Positions 1-7,268 of a DNA stretch of 13,296 nucleotides are shown here, in pieces. The DNA comes from Suilimivivens sp964614185 (lineage in GTDB: Bacteria > Bacillota > Clostridia > Lachnospirales > Lachnospiraceae). The notes under the pieces were generated by a model that had not been told where the DNA came from, did no database searches, and saw only the letters and a list, made by a program, of their open reading frames with translations. Location of the stretch: contig CAZTKJ010000070.1 in NCBI GenBank assembly GCA_964614185.1, positions 1 through 13,296 of the forward strand. Direction: 5' to 3'. Position 1 is the stretch's first letter. Every line of letters begins with the position of its first letter. Made by a program: the position numbers and the translations under genes.

Positions 1-44
1 TAAGATTATATCTTATTAGGTCGAGTTGTTACAACGATGTTATA

Positions 45-1118
45 TCACAACATTTCTATACTTTCCAATTCTCCTATGTATTCATTAGCCCAATCGTCAT
101 TAACAGGATATTTTTTCAAAACTGAAACAATGCTGTCCAGCTTTTCTTTCCATATATCTTTGTCTGACTTCAGATTTTTATCAAGTCTCCATGTCAAATT
201 ACTATTTTCGCTCATAATCTCTGACACTTCTTCAATAATATCTTCTACGTCATCCAACCTATTTACTATCTCTTTATATTTATCTCTAAAATCTTTTGTG
301 TTTATTCCCTCTTTCTTTGCTGATTTTATCATTTCTGGAATCAGGTTAATCAAATCTGAAATCGCACCTGTTTCAAATTCTTCATCTTCTTCCCATTCAA
401 AGCTATATTCTTTATTTATTCCAACAGTTTTCCTTGTTGTTTCATTAGTTTCAAATGCTTCTAAATATCCCCATTCTTCATCTTTTAAATCTGTTGATTC
501 TTTAGATATTTCCTCTGCCAACTTACATCTAAATATTGCTTTTTTTACATCTGCCTCTTTTCCACTCGTACTATCTTTTATCATCTTAACAATGTCCCTA
601 AATTTTGAATTAGGGAATAGTTCTTTCCGACCTAAATATAATTTATAAATATGACGAAATTTCGCTGTTTCATCCCACTCCTTTACAACCATAACATTTG
701 ACATTGCCTGTATAAGTTGAACTTCATTTTCAAATTCTTTTTCTGAGCTTCCATTGTTTTCTGCTACCAAGACAGGAATTTCATCATTTAGCAATACCGC
801 CTTCCGCATTTTTTCATGTTTTAAGCATGCCAATCTCGTATTGCCCTCTATAATAATATAGTTATATTTATCTAATTCTTTGATAACTTTCCTTTTATCA
901 TAAGGCAGACATTCAACTCGTCTTACGACAATATTATTTATCCATTTCAACCCTATCTCCATACTTGCCAATAATTCTTTTGTCTGCCTAGTAGTCCAAA
1001 CCTCCGCCAATAATTCCTCTTGTGATAGGTTCGCATACAACCCTGAAAATCTAGGATTATATGGATCAATCATAATCTCATCAATTTTAACGTTTTTCTT
1101 TACAAATTCTAATCCCAT
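45..1118 (-). CDS. ParB/sulfiredoxin-fold protein, fourth gene of the restriction-like operon
   Basis: A 357-residue protein with an N-terminal ParB/Srx-like domain. Visible marks are IDPYNPRF (17-24) and the box-II-like EGNTRLACLK (91-100), followed by a KEW motif (146-148) and a helical stretch (about 150-205) that could be a helix-turn-helix. The C-terminal 150 residues are highly charged and unrecognised. ParB/Srx domains in this setting are known as DNA-binding, nucleotide-hydrolysing or nuclease modules; which applies here cannot be read from sequence. The start at 1118 was chosen over an in-frame ATG at 1172 because GAGGT lies 7 nt upstream and the start falls 4 nt after the Z1 stop, whereas the longer start lies inside the Z1 gene. 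It is last in the visible operon, so a role in the same defence system is inferred. The family is fairly sure, the function is not. Confidence 0.75.
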   Translation of the reverse strand: MGLEFVKKNVKIDEIMIDPYNPRFSGLYANLSQEELLAEVWTTRQTKELLASMEIGLKWINNIVVRRVECLPYDKRKVIKELDKYNYIIIEGNTRLACLKHEKMRKAVLLNDEIPVLVAENNGSSEKEFENEVQLIQAMSNVMVVKEWDETAKFRHIYKLYLGRKELFPNSKFRDIVKMIKDSTSGKEADVKKAIFRCKLAEEISKESTDLKDEEWGYLEAFETNETTRKTVGINKEYSFEWEEDEEFETGAISDLINLIPEMIKSAKKEGINTKDFRDKYKEIVNRLDDVEDIIEEVSEIMSENSNLTWRLDKNLKSDKDIWKEKLDSIVSVLKKYPVNDDWANEYIGELESIEML

Positions 1119-1122
1119 ACGA

Positions 1123-3099
1123 CTACCTCTTTTCCAATGTATTTTGTCTCTTGTCAACAGAAATTTGAACACTCATATCTCCAATATTTGCAGTATAATC
1201 CATCTGTCTTGATGCACACTCTACTACATTGTAATAATAGATATTACTGCCTGGTAATTTTATATTTGGTATCCATACTTCATTTATCCAGCCTTTATCT
1301 GCAACTACTTTATACATAGTTAAAACCGCTACATCTTTATATAAATCACCTAATTTTCTATCATTCGGAGATAACAACGTTCCTGTTCCTTTTCCAATAT
1401 TTCTTCCTCTCCTAATAATAAGCTCTCCTTGTGCTAATGGATTATCCACCAAAATAGTCTTTATAAATTCCGCAAAACACCTATTATTCCAATCACCACG
1501 TTCAGAAATAGTATGCTCTAAAATTTGCAAAAACATTTTAAGTGTAACAGTATATTCTCCATCTACAAACACTTCTAACAAAGCATCAATATCTTCAACC
1601 ATATCATTTCTAGGATATAATGGAAAGTAATTTACTCCCCCTGTATAAATTTCAACTGCATTTTTATCTAACACATTTTTTCTTGTCGGCCTCAATCCAA
1701 AAGGATATGTTATTTTCACATCTTCACCTGCATCAAACCTCAACAGTTGAGAAACGATACTATTGTTTGTTTTATTTATGTCTGCAAACAATTTATATAA
1801 CATCGGTGGCATAAATATACGCATTAATTGCGGTTCTCTATCATATCCAAACATTCTTGCATGCTGCCACATTGTATCCGCTTGAGGATTTTTTGACAAA
1901 CGACAATAATAAATTGTTTGAAGCTGCGGAAAAGTCACACCCCTCCCCAAGCTATTTCCTCCAACAATAATGTTGATTCCTTCTTGATACTGTACATTAT
2001 CCTGATACGAAACAATAGAATTTAGTATCAAAATATTTATACCATCAATCGATACCTTCTCTTTAATAAAATCATAAATATCCAAAAATTCAAACATATC
2101 GTTCTTTTCTTTCGCAAATGCATCATAAACAATTTGCAACGCCTCGATTGTAATATCTTCGTCAATAGCACTATTAAGTTCATTAAGATAACTCCCCACC
2201 TTTTCAGCAAAAGCTGTGTGTTCGGAGGTTTTTACAGATGGATGAATTAAAAAATTGCTAACCTCTTTTCCCTCTAAAAACAATTGCGCCGAAGCAACTA
2301 AATGATATAATAAAGCTGTTTTTAATCCATTTTCTGGAAATTCATCTTCTACTAAAACATCCTGTGCTTCTTGGTCATCTGTAAATATAATATTTCTGTG
2401 TTCTACATCACCAAAGAAAAAATTTCCTCCCATATATCCATTACTCGGCTTAAAATAATACATAAACTGTGGTTTCCATCCACTAGCAATGGTTTGAAGC
2501 AAAATTGCCTGTGGGGTTCCAGTCACTTGCAAATATATACTACTTGACGAAGTCTGTTTGATTTCTTCAAGGTTTTTATTAATAGTACTTTTTAAATGTT
2601 GATTAACTTTTGTATTTAAACTCGCTGCATCAGCTTCATCATCTACAATAAATAACGGATTTCCCATACCAAATTTTGTTGAAGAAAGATTATTTTTCCA
2701 CTGTTTTAATACATGCCCATTTTTCTTCAAGACAATAACTGCTGGTTTTTTCATGCCATTATTTACAAATGGTATATAATCATTTTCATCACAAATTAAA
2801 AAATCTTGTAAATCATCATGTGCTCTCTCAAAGGTCTGCTGTTGCAATATAATATTATCAGTTGTTAATAAGATAAAATTTGCAAAACCCGCATCAGCTG
2901 CCATGCACATAATTCCAAACATTTGCGATGTTTTCCCACTTTGAACATCTCCAATTAACAATCCAATAATATGTTCTCTATAATTAAAACCATCTATAGC
3001 TTTTTCTCCAATACCATATGCGGTTTTCTTAATAGATTCTGCTAATTGAATATTTCCACGCTTTCGTATTAATTCTAAATAATTATTCAAAAATCCCAT
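1123..3099 (-). CDS. Z1-domain superfamily II helicase-like ATPase
   Basis: A 658-residue protein with Walker A GDVQSGKT (50-57), Walker B-like DDEAD (153-157), motif III-like TGTPQA (193-198), and the Z1-type segment GGNSLGRGVTF (380-390) followed by QADTMWQHARMFGYDR (406-421), which resembles helicase motifs V and VI with an arginine finger. Z1 proteins are known from predicted restriction-modification operons that also carry MutL/MORC-like ATPases, and from the Mza anti-phage system. The likely role is ATP-driven DNA translocation or remodelling for a nuclease partner. The start at 3099 overlaps the stop of the upstream endonuclease gene (TAATG) and has GGAGTGAG just upstream. An earlier in-frame ATG at 3126 lies inside the neighbour and is less likely. 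The last 200 residues have no motif I recognise. No MutL/MORC gene is visible in this operon. Confidence 0.88.
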   Translation of the reverse strand: MGFLNNYLELIRKRGNIQLAESIKKTAYGIGEKAIDGFNYREHIIGLLIGDVQSGKTSQMFGIMCMAADAGFANFILLTTDNIILQQQTFERAHDDLQDFLICDENDYIPFVNNGMKKPAVIVLKKNGHVLKQWKNNLSSTKFGMGNPLFIVDDEADAASLNTKVNQHLKSTINKNLEEIKQTSSSSIYLQVTGTPQAILLQTIASGWKPQFMYYFKPSNGYMGGNFFFGDVEHRNIIFTDDQEAQDVLVEDEFPENGLKTALLYHLVASAQLFLEGKEVSNFLIHPSVKTSEHTAFAEKVGSYLNELNSAIDEDITIEALQIVYDAFAKEKNDMFEFLDIYDFIKEKVSIDGINILILNSIVSYQDNVQYQEGINIIVGGNSLGRGVTFPQLQTIYYCRLSKNPQADTMWQHARMFGYDREPQLMRIFMPPMLYKLFADINKTNNSIVSQLLRFDAGEDVKITYPFGLRPTRKNVLDKNAVEIYTGGVNYFPLYPRNDMVEDIDALLEVFVDGEYTVTLKMFLQILEHTISERGDWNNRCFAEFIKTILVDNPLAQGELIIRRGRNIGKGTGTLLSPNDRKLGDLYKDVAVLTMYKVVADKGWINEVWIPNIKLPGSNIYYYNVVECASRQMDYTANIGDMSVQISVDKRQNTLEKR

Positions 3100-4157
3100 T
3101 ATCTCACTCCAAAATCTAAATACCATGTATTCGGTATTGTCGTTTTTGTAAATCTCAAATTATCTCGTCCATAATCTATGAGTGTTTGCTGTGTTACAAG
3201 CTCACCCATTCGCAGAACACCTTCATTTTCCAATCGCCCCTTTAACCATTTTCCAAGTATTTTCAGATCATTCTCTGAACGGAAATTTTTACTGTTTGTA
3301 CCACTTATTTTACATTTAAACTTCCAACCATCATCAGTTACAACATCAAAAATAGCTTCATCAGTATCTGCTTTGGGATATCCTTGTTGAGAAGTAATTG
3401 CTTTTGACACAATAATTTCCGCCTCATACCAATGTCTCGGTTTAATAATTCCATTAGGCGCCCTTCTTCCTTTACCAAAATATACATTTAAGTTACTCTT
3501 ACCACACTGTTCAGCACCCTTGATTGGAATGTCAAAACTCATATTTTGAATAATACTACTCTTTACATGCTCCAATTCTACATCAATGATTTTTTCAACA
3601 TGCTCATGTCCCTCTAATAAATGATTTTCCTCTTTAAATTCTCGTATATCCAATGTATCTATATCATCTGATGCTTTTAAAGATAATTCAGATACAAATG
3701 AATACATTTTTTTTACGGCTTCAGATTCTTGTATATATACACTTGCTTCATAAGTTCTAGCATTGCTTTCTATAATACTACTCAAATTATTTGATCCAAT
3801 TATTCCTGCTACTGGCTTATTATTTTGACTATATGTATATATTTTCCCATGATATTTAAATGGTGTAACCAACTTAACTGCACCACAATTATTTTGTTTT
3901 AGAAATGCATTTAATGTCATTGCTGCTCTGTATTCCGGTTTTGTAAATTTTTCAAAATAATGCATTCCTATAATTAAATTTAATCTCTGTAAATTATTGA
4001 ATTCAACAATTTTTTGTAGCTCAATTAATGAGTCCGCTGTGATATATCCAACAGCAATGTCTAATTGCTTGGCATCTACCATGGCATCAAAAAATTTATC
4101 TGCAAATGTACTACCTTTCACTTTCAGTGGCATATAATTAGAATATAAAAATTCCAT
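3099..4157 (-). CDS. NgoFVII-like restriction endonuclease (PLD nuclease fold plus probable B3-like DNA-binding domain)
   Basis: A 352-residue protein. The N-terminal half shows one phospholipase-D-type active-site motif: H103-x-K105 in KYHGKIYTYS, then GSNNLSS (121-127) and the acidic E137 in TYEAS, as in the BfiI/NgoFVII nucleases, which work as dimers without metal. The C-terminal part (about 220-350, with GRRAPNGIIKPRHWYEAE and ISGTNSKNFRSE) fits the B3-like specificity domain of NgoFVII-type enzymes. Such enzymes cut duplex DNA at a short site protected by the partner methylase; the family prototype reads GCSGC, but this enzyme's site is unknown. The start ATG lies 4 nt after the methyltransferase stop, and its ribosome binding site GGGGTGA overlaps that stop codon, so translation is likely coupled. 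The two-domain call is firm for the PLD part and moderate for the B3 part. Confidence 0.85.
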   Translation of the reverse strand: MEFLYSNYMPLKVKGSTFADKFFDAMVDAKQLDIAVGYITADSLIELQKIVEFNNLQRLNLIIGMHYFEKFTKPEYRAAMTLNAFLKQNNCGAVKLVTPFKYHGKIYTYSQNNKPVAGIIGSNNLSSIIESNARTYEASVYIQESEAVKKMYSFVSELSLKASDDIDTLDIREFKEENHLLEGHEHVEKIIDVELEHVKSSIIQNMSFDIPIKGAEQCGKSNLNVYFGKGRRAPNGIIKPRHWYEAEIIVSKAITSQQGYPKADTDEAIFDVVTDDGWKFKCKISGTNSKNFRSENDLKILGKWLKGRLENEGVLRMGELVTQQTLIDYGRDNLRFTKTTIPNTWYLDFGVR

Positions 4158-4161
4158 AGAA

Positions 4162-5265
4162 TCACCCCATTTCCTCAGTCACTCTACTTAATCTCTCTTT
4201 AACAGAAAGTTTCTTTAATTCCTCATATTCTTCATACAAATTTATAGGTGTATATTCCCCTGTAAAAAGAGACATTAATCTTTTTGCAGTTTCTCTAACC
4301 CCTTCTGGCGGTACAGCATTACCTATTTGTCTTCTGACTTCTGTTATGTTTCCTTCAAATACAAAATCATCTGGAAATGACTGTAATCTTGCTCTTTCAC
4401 GATTAGTTAATGGCCGAGGTTCTGGATAATGGTACCCCCATGTTCCTCCGCCACCAGCTGCTATAATTGTTTTAGCCGGCTCATTTCTATTGATTCTCCT
4501 ATACACATGACTAATCATCCCTTTTACATATAAAGGATTATCTTTAGGTATATCTGTAAAATTACCACCCTCTGGTATTAATTCTAGCATTCTCCTAGTC
4601 TTATCTTTACAGTTAATTGGTTCATTATTATCGGGAATTTGCTCAACTCCCTGCAACGCTTGACCTGCTGTAACATAAGGTTTATTAGCATTAGGCCCAT
4701 TCGTTGGCGATGGGTGCTTAAAATCAAATCCTGTATCTACACGTATACCAACAATCAGAACCCTTTCTCTGAATTGCGGAACACCATATTCCGCAAAATT
4801 GTACAAATGTGGTTTTACAACATATCCCGGGGCAATATTTTCAAAATCTTTTAATATGGTTTCTATTGCCAATCCTTTATTTGCAGTCAACAAGCCCTTT
4901 ACATTTTCAGCCACAAATGCTTTAGGTTTTTTTGCATCAACAAACTCTAAAAAATGTCTATATAAACCACCTCTCTTTCCATCTAACCCCGGTTGTTTCC
5001 ATATTACTGAAAAATCTTGACAAGGAAATCCACCCAAAACTAAATCACAATCCGGTATAGACTTATCTTCATATGGATTAATTTGGGTTATATCTCCAAA
5101 ATGTATAACATTTCCCAAATTCCGTCTAAAAGAAGCGCATGCCCATTCTGCAAAATCATTTGCCCATATAGTATCATATCCTTCCATGTGAAATCCTAAA
5201 TCCAGCCCTCCACATCCCGAAAAAATACTAACTACTTTCGGTTTATATTTAACACCTGTATCCAT
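4162..5265 (-). CDS. DNA (cytosine-5-)-methyltransferase, Dcm-type
   Basis: A 367-residue enzyme with all major m5C methyltransferase motifs in order: I FSGCGGLDLGF (15-25, AdoMet binding), IV GGFPCQDFS (78-86, catalytic Cys82), VI AENVKGL (119-125, Glu120), VIII QFRERVLIVG (164-173), a target-recognition region (about 175-265), IX RRINRNEPAKTI (256-267) and X GNAVPP (315-320). It methylates C5 of cytosine and presumably protects host DNA from the adjacent endonuclease. The start at 5265 was preferred over an in-frame ATG at 5313 because GGAGG lies 9 nt upstream and the extra N-terminus does not look like family sequence. It is first in the operon, so protection would be made first. Nothing looks truncated. 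The recognition site cannot be read from sequence. Confidence 0.95.
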   Translation of the reverse strand: MDTGVKYKPKVVSIFSGCGGLDLGFHMEGYDTIWANDFAEWACASFRRNLGNVIHFGDITQINPYEDKSIPDCDLVLGGFPCQDFSVIWKQPGLDGKRGGLYRHFLEFVDAKKPKAFVAENVKGLLTANKGLAIETILKDFENIAPGYVVKPHLYNFAEYGVPQFRERVLIVGIRVDTGFDFKHPSPTNGPNANKPYVTAGQALQGVEQIPDNNEPINCKDKTRRMLELIPEGGNFTDIPKDNPLYVKGMISHVYRRINRNEPAKTIIAAGGGGTWGYHYPEPRPLTNRERARLQSFPDDFVFEGNITEVRRQIGNAVPPEGVRETAKRLMSLFTGEYTPINLYEEYEELKKLSVKERLSRVTEEMG

Positions 5266-5329
5266 ATTGCACTTCCTCCATTTTAAACTTCTAACATAAC
5301 AACTACTATGCATATTGCAAAATTTCCCT

Positions 5330-5358
5330 AATTTACACTATTTATATTATTTTATCAA
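5330..5358 (-). promoter_or_regulatory. Probable promoter of the methyltransferase-endonuclease-Z1-ParB operon
   Basis: On the minus strand TTGATA (5358-5353) is followed after 17 bp by TAAATT (5335-5330). This is a 5/6 match at -35 and a 4/6 match at -10, placing the start near 5323, about 58 nt before the methyltransferase ATG. The region is very AT-rich, so chance matches are likely. TTGCAA-16-TATGTT, closer to the gene, is a weaker alternative. Confidence 0.4.
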
Positions 5359-6103
5359 AAAAAATGGATAAAATCATTACTTTTCTTAAAATACAAATGA
5401 TTGGTTAATTCATAACAAATGCCACAGAACTATCATATTATCATGCAGCAATTTCACTCATTTTCGGCAATATACTATTTTCTTCAAGACAATCTCCTCC
5501 GCAGCACCCCTTGCATTATTCATAAGCTCTACTCACTTTAATTGATCTTTGACCTTTAATTCTTCTGTAATGCCTGCCTCGGATTTTTCAAATCAATTAA
5601 ACATCTTACCACAATCGATATATTTTTCTAATATTCAGAATATTATTTTCTAATAGTTTATTGCCTACATGGTACTAGTCCAATGAACTCATTTAATATT
5701 TCTGTTGAAATTTGCTGATGAATATTTTTCACATATTTTCATAATGAACAAATTTTTTAGAACCACAGAGAATTTTTAAACTATTTCGCCACATAAAAGG
5801 CTTTCGGAGAAGTCCCTAAAAGCCTTAATTTTACTAAAAGAATAATTACTTGATAATAACTTGAACTAACTGTTCTACAAATTTTGCGAACACTCAAAAA
5901 AGAAGTCTAAACGTTTTTCCTTAGTTTTCCTGCCCATTTTACATCATATTATCTGATTTATCACTACTTTTTTGCAGTCCAGAAAATTTTTAGAGTGAAA
6001 ATAAGCCCATGGCAAAGCACCGATTTTCTCCTCATCCACCCTTATTACATTAAAAGAAGATATGATAACCACTCTATCCCCCACAAACTCGAAGCCATAT
6101 CAA
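5359..6103. other. Non-coding stretch between the restriction-like operon and the hairpin cluster
   Basis: AT-rich DNA with stops in all frames and no coding region I can support. It contains one terminator-like hairpin (5797-5832, listed separately). Around 5715-5645 on the minus strand a short reading, QISTEILNEFIGLV, faintly recalls the C-terminal region of large serine recombinases, but it is followed at once by stops and frame breaks. It may be decayed mobile-element DNA. Otherwise nothing is recognised. Confidence 0.5.
5797..5832. terminator. Terminator-like hairpin
   Basis: AAGGCTTT (5797-5804) pairs with AAAGCCTT (5819-5826). An inner GGA/TCC pairing (5806-5808 with 5813-5815) gives a GAAG loop. 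On the plus strand it is followed by AATTTT, on the minus strand by TTTTATG, so it could work either way. No intact gene ends close to it: the nearest is the phosphatase gene, about 380 bp away on the minus strand. It may therefore be left from a lost gene. Confidence 0.4.
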
Positions 6104-6201
6104 TCAAATACCCCGCATCAAGCTGTGAGGTATTTGACCCTCGCGGCATTCGCCATACAATAGAAAGTGTTCTATTGTCATGAATGGATGCTGGCGCATC
6201 C
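6104..6201. repeat. Cluster of three hairpins directly downstream of the phosphatase gene
   Basis: Hairpin A (6104-6137): TCAAATACC pairs perfectly with GGTATTTGA, and the stem extends to 14 positions with two mismatches, loop TCAAGC. Hairpin B (6157-6178): a perfect 9-bp stem, ACAATAGAA with TTCTATTGT, loop AGTG. Hairpin C (6186-6201): a perfect 6-bp stem, GGATGC with GCATCC, loop TGGC. No U tract follows hairpin A on either strand, so this does not look like a simple terminator. It resembles interspersed hairpin repeats of Clostridia, an impression that cannot be confirmed from one window. Confidence 0.55.
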
Positions 6202-6208
6202 GCCTGGC

Positions 6209-6748
6209 TCATTGCACGCGGGAATAAATAAATTCTTCAATTTGCCCATTTTCCGGATGTTCTATTCCCAGGACATATTGCATAAGGGTTCCATGGCACA
6301 CAACAATGACAGCATTATAATCTTTGTATCTATCCAAAACATTCATTACCCGTTCTTTCATTTGCTCAGCAGACTCCCAAAGGCATTGTGTTCCTTTCGG
6401 ATGATGCCCCTGATTTTCTATTAGACTTCTATATGACTCTTCTGCTAGTTCATCAGGCAAAAATTCATATGAGACACTATCTGCTAACCACTCGTGTAAA
6501 TCAGTTTCTACACGCATCTCAACGTTTATATCTTTTGATAAAATAGCTGCGCTGTGCATCGCCCGGCCAAATGGTGATGTAATAATCAGCTCAGCATCCT
6601 GCAATCTACTGTCCTTTGCGGTCTCGTGAATCTGTTCAATTCCTTTTTCTGATAATGTCATCATGTTATAGGCAAAACCTTTATAAAATTTCTTATTTGC
6701 CATTGACGTATTCATTTGCCCATGACGTATGAAATAAAAAGTAGCCAT
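6209..6748 (-). CDS. Histidine phosphatase superfamily protein (phosphoglycerate-mutase-like)
   Basis: A 179-residue protein with the superfamily core: RHG at 8-10 (phospho-acceptor His9) in FYFIRHGQ, SPFGRAMHSA with Arg62, LHEW with likely acid Glu86, and the second catalytic histidine in VCHGTLMQ (His152). The enzyme would remove phosphate from a small metabolite, sugar phosphate or phosphoprotein through a phosphohistidine intermediate in the cytoplasm. The substrate cannot be named. The start at 6748 was chosen because GGGAGGT sits just upstream; an in-frame extension to 6877 has unlikely sequence and no comparable ribosome binding site. The protein is a little short for the family but has all catalytic residues. 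It appears monocistronic, lying between a hairpin cluster at its stop codon and a small inverted-repeat element upstream. Confidence 0.88.
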   Translation of the reverse strand: MATFYFIRHGQMNTSMANKKFYKGFAYNMMTLSEKGIEQIHETAKDSRLQDAELIITSPFGRAMHSAAILSKDINVEMRVETDLHEWLADSVSYEFLPDELAEESYRSLIENQGHHPKGTQCLWESAEQMKERVMNVLDRYKDYNAVIVVCHGTLMQYVLGIEHPENGQIEEFIYSRVQ

Positions 6749-6854
6749 ATATACCTCCCATGTAACTTCCTGTTTTTCTTTCTGCTTATGCTCATCTTCT
6801 TGAACTGCCGCCCAAGAAGTATTTCTTGCTTTCAGTCCAATCAATTCCAATTTG

Positions 6855-6860
6855 ATTATA
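6855..6860 (-). promoter_or_regulatory. Possible -10 box for the phosphatase gene
   Basis: A perfect TATAAT on the minus strand (6860-6855), about 107 nt before the chosen ATG. The -35 region at the usual distance is TGGCAA (6883-6878), a poor match. The assignment is tentative. Confidence 0.35.
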
Positions 6861-6940
6861 CTACTTTTGAACTTCACTTGCCATTACTACAGCAATGACA
6901 GCCCGAAGTATCAATTACATCCGTTACACTTTCAATACAT

Positions 6941-7146
6941 TTTAAATACATGATTGAAACTGTTGCATGGCAGATTGCACAAAAGAAATTTGGGCAATCG
7001 ACTTTTGCACGATGGAGCCAAAACTCAAAAATCGTGGAAGCCTTTGCTGAACACGATTTTCGTTTTAGGAGGTTTGGCGGAATGGTTCGTGCAATGGAGT
7101 GCGCACGAATTCTTTTGTGCAATCTGATAGCACCAATTTAAATACA
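6941..7146. mobile_element. MITE-like nested inverted-repeat element with 10-bp target duplication
   Basis: A perfect 10-bp direct repeat, TTTAAATACA, flanks the element at 6941-6950 and 7137-7146. Inside the 186-bp core, nested arms pair in order: CAGATTGCACAAAAGAA (6971-6987) with 7110-7126, a perfect 17 bp; TTGCACGA (7005-7012) with 7087-7094; GCCAAAACTC (7017-7026) with 7069-7078, 9 of 10; and AAAATCGTG (7028-7036) with 7052-7060. One strand would fold into a single long imperfect hairpin. There is no transposase gene; short open frames on both strands are by-products of the near-palindrome. Flanking direct repeats of this length are typical target duplications, so a non-autonomous transposon mobilised in trans is the best reading. 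The 17-bp arms are not at the very ends, which is unusual. Confidence 0.6.
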
Positions 7147-7206
7147 GAACTTTTGACACCTAAAGGTGAGTCACCTTAGCGACATATTCCATGCCGTCGC
7201 AGTGCG

Positions 7207-7255
7207 ATAAAAAGAGAGCTACTTCCGCCTGCACACAGGTTTCGGCAGCTCTCTT
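7207..7255 (-). terminator. Rho-independent terminator of the solute-binding lipoprotein gene
   Basis: On the minus strand AAGAGAGCT (7255-7247) pairs perfectly with AGCTCTCTT (7220-7212), followed by TTTTTA. Inside, CCTG-TGTG-CAGG and CCG/CGG extend the structure. It begins 14 nt after the lipoprotein stop codon, which fits termination of that transcript. Confidence 0.85.
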
Positions 7256-7268
7256 GTATGATAATTCA

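Noticed and set aside
1..36. Small palindromes AAGAT-TAT-ATCTT (2-14) and GTTGT-T-ACAAC (25-35) after the ParB-fold gene
   Set aside because: Stems of five pairs, one with a single-base loop, and no U tract. They are too weak for a terminator call, and the operon may continue past the window.
37..648. 203-codon plus-strand open frame
   Set aside because: It is antisense to the ParB-fold gene; its Ser/Phe-rich translation is typical of the reverse of a Lys/Glu-rich gene.
5645..5730. Minus-strand reading resembling a serine recombinase C-terminus
   Set aside because: The resemblance is about 14 residues, interrupted by stops and frame breaks. It is not enough for a pseudogene call.
6874..7141. 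Open reading frames on both strands (82 and 63 codons) over the same stretch
   Set aside because: They lie across the nested inverted-repeat element, whose near-palindrome opens frames on both strands. Neither has a ribosome binding site or family resemblance.
7163..7177. 15-bp palindrome AAGGTGAGTCACCTT
   Set aside because: A one-base centre cannot form an RNA hairpin loop, and there is no promoter next to it that would make it an operator. It could be chance.
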